Below, piece by piece: positions 4,342 through 6,800 of a stretch of DNA of 6,800 nucleotides. Position 1 is the first letter of the stretch. The number at the start of each line of letters is the position of its first letter. The notes beneath the pieces were generated by a model, which saw only the letters and a list, made by a program, of their open reading frames with translations, was not told the DNA's origin and did not search any database. Source of the DNA: JBOHHM01 sp050725495. GTDB taxonomy: Bacteria > Pseudomonadota > Gammaproteobacteria > Burkholderiales > Burkholderiaceae_C. Made by a program: the position numbers and the translations under genes. Location of the stretch: the NCBI GenBank assembly GCA_050725495.1, contig JBOHHM010000053.1, positions 1-6,800 of the forward strand, read 5' to 3'.

Positions 4342-6800
4342 ATGAGTGAGCCATCCCAGGCGGCGGCGTCCGTCTATCAAGCCTATCAAGGCAATACCTA
4401 CCTCTTCGGCGGCAACGCGCCCTATGTCGAGGAGCTGTACGAAAACTACCTGAGCAATCCCGGCAGCGTGCCCGACAACTGGCGCGACTATTTTGACGCG
4501 TTGCAAAACGTTCCCGCCGTCGACGGCAGCAATGGCAGGGACGTGCCGCATCTGCCGGTCGTCAATGCCTTTGCCGAACGCGCCAAGCAGGGCCCGACCC
4601 GGGTGGTCATCGACAGCGCCGACTCCGAACTGGGCCGCAAGCGCACAGCCGTCCAGCAGCTGATCGCGGCCTACCGCAACGTCGGCGCCCGCTGGGCCGA
4701 CCTGGACCCGCTCAAGCGTGCCGAGCGCGAAAAGATCCCCGAGCTCGAGCCTTCGTTCTACGGCTTTGGCGATGCCGACCAGGAAACCGTGTTCAACACC
4801 AGCAACACGTTCTTCGGCAAGGACTCGATGTCGCTGCGTGATCTGATGAACGCGCTGCGCGAGACCTACTGCGGCAGCATCGGCGCCGAGTGGATGTACA
4901 CCACCGACCAGAACCAGAAGCGCTGGTGGCAGCAACAACTCGAGCAGGTGCGCAGCAAGCCCAATTTCAGCACTGAGAAGAAAAAGCACATCCTCGAACG
5001 CCTGACTGCCTCCGAGGGCCTGGAGCGCTTCCTGCACACCAAGTACGTGGGCCAGAAGCGCTTTTCACTCGAAGGCGGTGAGAGCTTCATCGCGGCCATG
5101 GATGAGCTGATCCGGCAGGCCGGCGCCAAGGGCGTGCAGGAAATCGTGATCGGCATGGCCCACCGCGGCCGCCTGAACGTGCTGGTGAACTCGCTGGGCA
5201 AGATGCCGGCCGAACTGTTTGCCGAGTTCGACCACACGGCGCCTGAAGAGCTTCCCAGCGGCGACGTCAAATACCACCAGGGCTTCAGCTCGGACGTGAG
5301 CACGCCCGGCGGCCCGGTCCACCTGAGCCTGGCGTTCAACCCCTCGCACCTCGAAATCGTGAACCCGGTGGTCGAAGGCTCGGTGCGTGCCCGCATGGAC
5401 CGCCGTGCCGACCCGCAGGGCAATCAGGTGCTGCCCGTTCTCGTGCATGGCGACGCCGCCTTTGCCGGTCAGGGCGTTGTGATGGAAACCCTGGCCTTGG
5501 CCGAAACCCGTGGCTACTCGACCGGCGGCACGGTGCACATCGTGATCAACAACCAGATCGGTTTCACCACCTCCGACCCGCGCGACAGCCGTTCCACGCT
5601 GTACTGCTCGGACGTGGTCAAGATGATCGAGTCGCCCGTGCTGCACGTCAACGGCGACGACCCCGAAGCCGTGATGCTGGCCACCCAGCTGGCGCTGGAG
5701 TTCCGCATGGAGTTCCGCAAGGACGTGGTGCTCGACATCATCTGCTTCCGCAAACTGGGCCACAACGAGCAGGACACGCCGGCGCTGACCCAGCCGCTGA
5801 TGTACAAGAAGATCGCCCACCATCCCGGCACCCGCAGGCTCTATGCCGACAAGCTGGCGGCCCAGGGCCTGGGCGCCACGCTCGGTGACGACATGGTCAA
5901 GGCCTACCGCGCCGCCATGGACGCCGGCAAGCACACGGTCGATCCGGTGCTGACCAATTTCAAGAACAAGTACGCGGTGGACTGGGCACCTTACCTCGGC
6001 AAGAAGTGGACCGATGCCGGCGACACCGCCATTCCCCTGGCCGAATGGAAGCGGCTGGCCGAGAAAATCACCGCCATTCCTGCCGGTATCACGCCCCACC
6101 AGCTGGTGAAAAAAGTCTATGACGACCGTGCGGCCATGGGCCGGGGCGACGTCCCGGTGGACTGGGGCATGGGCGAGCACATGGCTTTCGCCTCGCTCGT
6201 GGCCAGCGGTTACCCTGTGCGCCTGTCAGGCGAAGACTGCGGCCGCGGCACCTTCACCCATCGCCATGCGGTGGTCCACGACCAGAACCGCGAAAAATGG
6301 GACACCGGCACCTATGTGCCGCTGCAAAACGTGGCCGAGAACCAGGCTCCGTTCGTGGTGATCGACTCCATCCTGTCGGAGGAGGCGGTGCTGGGCTTCG
6401 AGTATGGCTACGCGGGCTCCGATCCCAACACCCTGGTGATCTGGGAAGCGCAGTTTGGCGACTTTGCCAATGGCGCCCAGGTCGTGATCGACCAGTTCAT
6501 CGCCTCGGGTGAAGTCAAGTGGGGTCGCGTCAACGGCATCACGCTGATGCTGCCGCACGGCTACGAAGGCCAGGGCCCCGAGCACAGTTCGGCTCGCCTG
6601 GAGCGCTTCATGCAGCTGTCGGCCGACACCAACATGCAGGTGGTGCAGCCCACCACGGCCAGCCAGATCTTCCATGTGCTGCGCCGCCAGATGGTGCGCA
6701 ACCTGCGCAAGCCGCTGATCATCATGACTCCGAAGTCGCTGCTGCGCAACAAGGACGCGACCTCGCCGCTGTCCGAGTTCACCCGGGGCAGCTTCCAGAC
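4342..6800 (+). CDS. sucA: 2-oxoglutarate dehydrogenase E1 component (partial, N-terminal 819 codons)
   Basis: SucA (OdhA) is the thiamine-diphosphate-dependent E1 that decarboxylates 2-oxoglutarate and passes the succinyl group to the E2 lipoyl domain in the cytoplasmic 2-oxoglutarate dehydrogenase complex. The frame is open from ATG 4342 to the window end; the family is about 930-960 residues, so the last 110-140 are missing. In order: the N-terminal E1 segment (YVEELYENYLSNPGSVPDNW, about residues 28-47); GMAHRGRLN with H274; the ThDP motif from GD (370-371, followed by AAFAGQG) to NNQIGF (403-408); the pyrimidine-binding transketolase-like domain with SGEDCGRGTFTHRHA (629-643); and PHGYEGQGPEHSSARLER (738-755). 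The start is fixed by GGAGG at 4327-4331 and the conserved N-terminus. sucB and lpdA would be expected downstream. Its probable own promoter and leader suggest expression separate from the sox genes. Confidence 0.97.
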   Translation, partial: MSEPSQAAASVYQAYQGNTYLFGGNAPYVEELYENYLSNPGSVPDNWRDYFDALQNVPAVDGSNGRDVPHLPVVNAFAERAKQGPTRVVIDSADSELGRKRTAVQQLIAAYRNVGARWADLDPLKRAEREKIPELEPSFYGFGDADQETVFNTSNTFFGKDSMSLRDLMNALRETYCGSIGAEWMYTTDQNQKRWWQQQLEQVRSKPNFSTEKKKHILERLTASEGLERFLHTKYVGQKRFSLEGGESFIAAMDELIRQAGAKGVQEIVIGMAHRGRLNVLVNSLGKMPAELFAEFDHTAPEELPSGDVKYHQGFSSDVSTPGGPVHLSLAFNPSHLEIVNPVVEGSVRARMDRRADPQGNQVLPVLVHGDAAFAGQGVVMETLALAETRGYSTGGTVHIVINNQIGFTTSDPRDSRSTLYCSDVVKMIESPVLHVNGDDPEAVMLATQLALEFRMEFRKDVVLDIICFRKLGHNEQDTPALTQPLMYKKIAHHPGTRRLYADKLAAQGLGATLGDDMVKAYRAAMDAGKHTVDPVLTNFKNKYAVDWAPYLGKKWTDAGDTAIPLAEWKRLAEKITAIPAGITPHQLVKKVYDDRAAMGRGDVPVDWGMGEHMAFASLVASGYPVRLSGEDCGRGTFTHRHAVVHDQNREKWDTGTYVPLQNVAENQAPFVVIDSILSEEAVLGFEYGYAGSDPNTLVIWEAQFGDFANGAQVVIDQFIASGEVKWGRVNGITLMLPHGYEGQGPEHSSARLERFMQLSADTNMQVVQPTTASQIFHVLRRQMVRNLRKPLIIMTPKSLLRNKDATSPLSEFTRGSFQ

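Noticed and set aside
5065..6180. 371-codon antisense open frame over sucA
   Set aside because: It lies entirely within conserved sucA coding sequence. The composition (many His, Val, Gly, Arg) is typical of reverse-strand readings of GC-rich genes.

Overview
The window carries the 3' part of a periplasmic thiosulfate-oxidation (sox) operon followed by most of the TCA-cycle gene sucA, all on the + strand. The DNA is GC-rich and densely coding. The order soxY-Z-A-X-B, the type of SoxA and SoxX, and the wording of the SucA N-terminus suggest a betaproteobacterium of the Burkholderiales, most likely a Comamonadaceae member (Polaromonas/Rhodoferax-like). That placement is recognition from memory, not a search.

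Layout: 1-279, C-terminal end of SoxY with its GGCGG sulfur-carrier tail; 280-438, three near-identical 54-bp tandem repeats, each able to fold into a long GC-rich hairpin; 459-770, soxZ; 829-1653, soxA, with a probable TTG start; 1668-2312, soxX, encoding a predicted lipoprotein; 2398-4113, soxB, with a Tat signal; 4114-4341, an intergenic region with palindromes, a promoter-like pair and a structured leader; 4342-6800, sucA (2-oxoglutarate dehydrogenase E1), truncated by the window end.

How the genes work together (established Sox biochemistry): SoxYZ carries the substrate on the SoxY C-terminal cysteine. The cytochrome SoxAX joins thiosulfate to that cysteine, and SoxB hydrolyses the terminal sulfonate to sulfate. 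The remaining sulfane sulfur is oxidised by SoxCD, whose genes would be expected upstream, outside the window. SucA belongs to central carbon metabolism and is functionally unrelated.

I see no wholly new system. The points most worth a second look are the triple hairpin array that separates soxY from soxZ, whose products form a 1:1 heterodimer, with its resemblance to RAYT-type REP elements; the structured sucA leader, which fits the position of the known Burkholderiales sucA RNA motif; the lipobox in SoxX; the single haem motif in SoxA; and a Gly-to-Ala change in the SoxB metallophosphatase signature.
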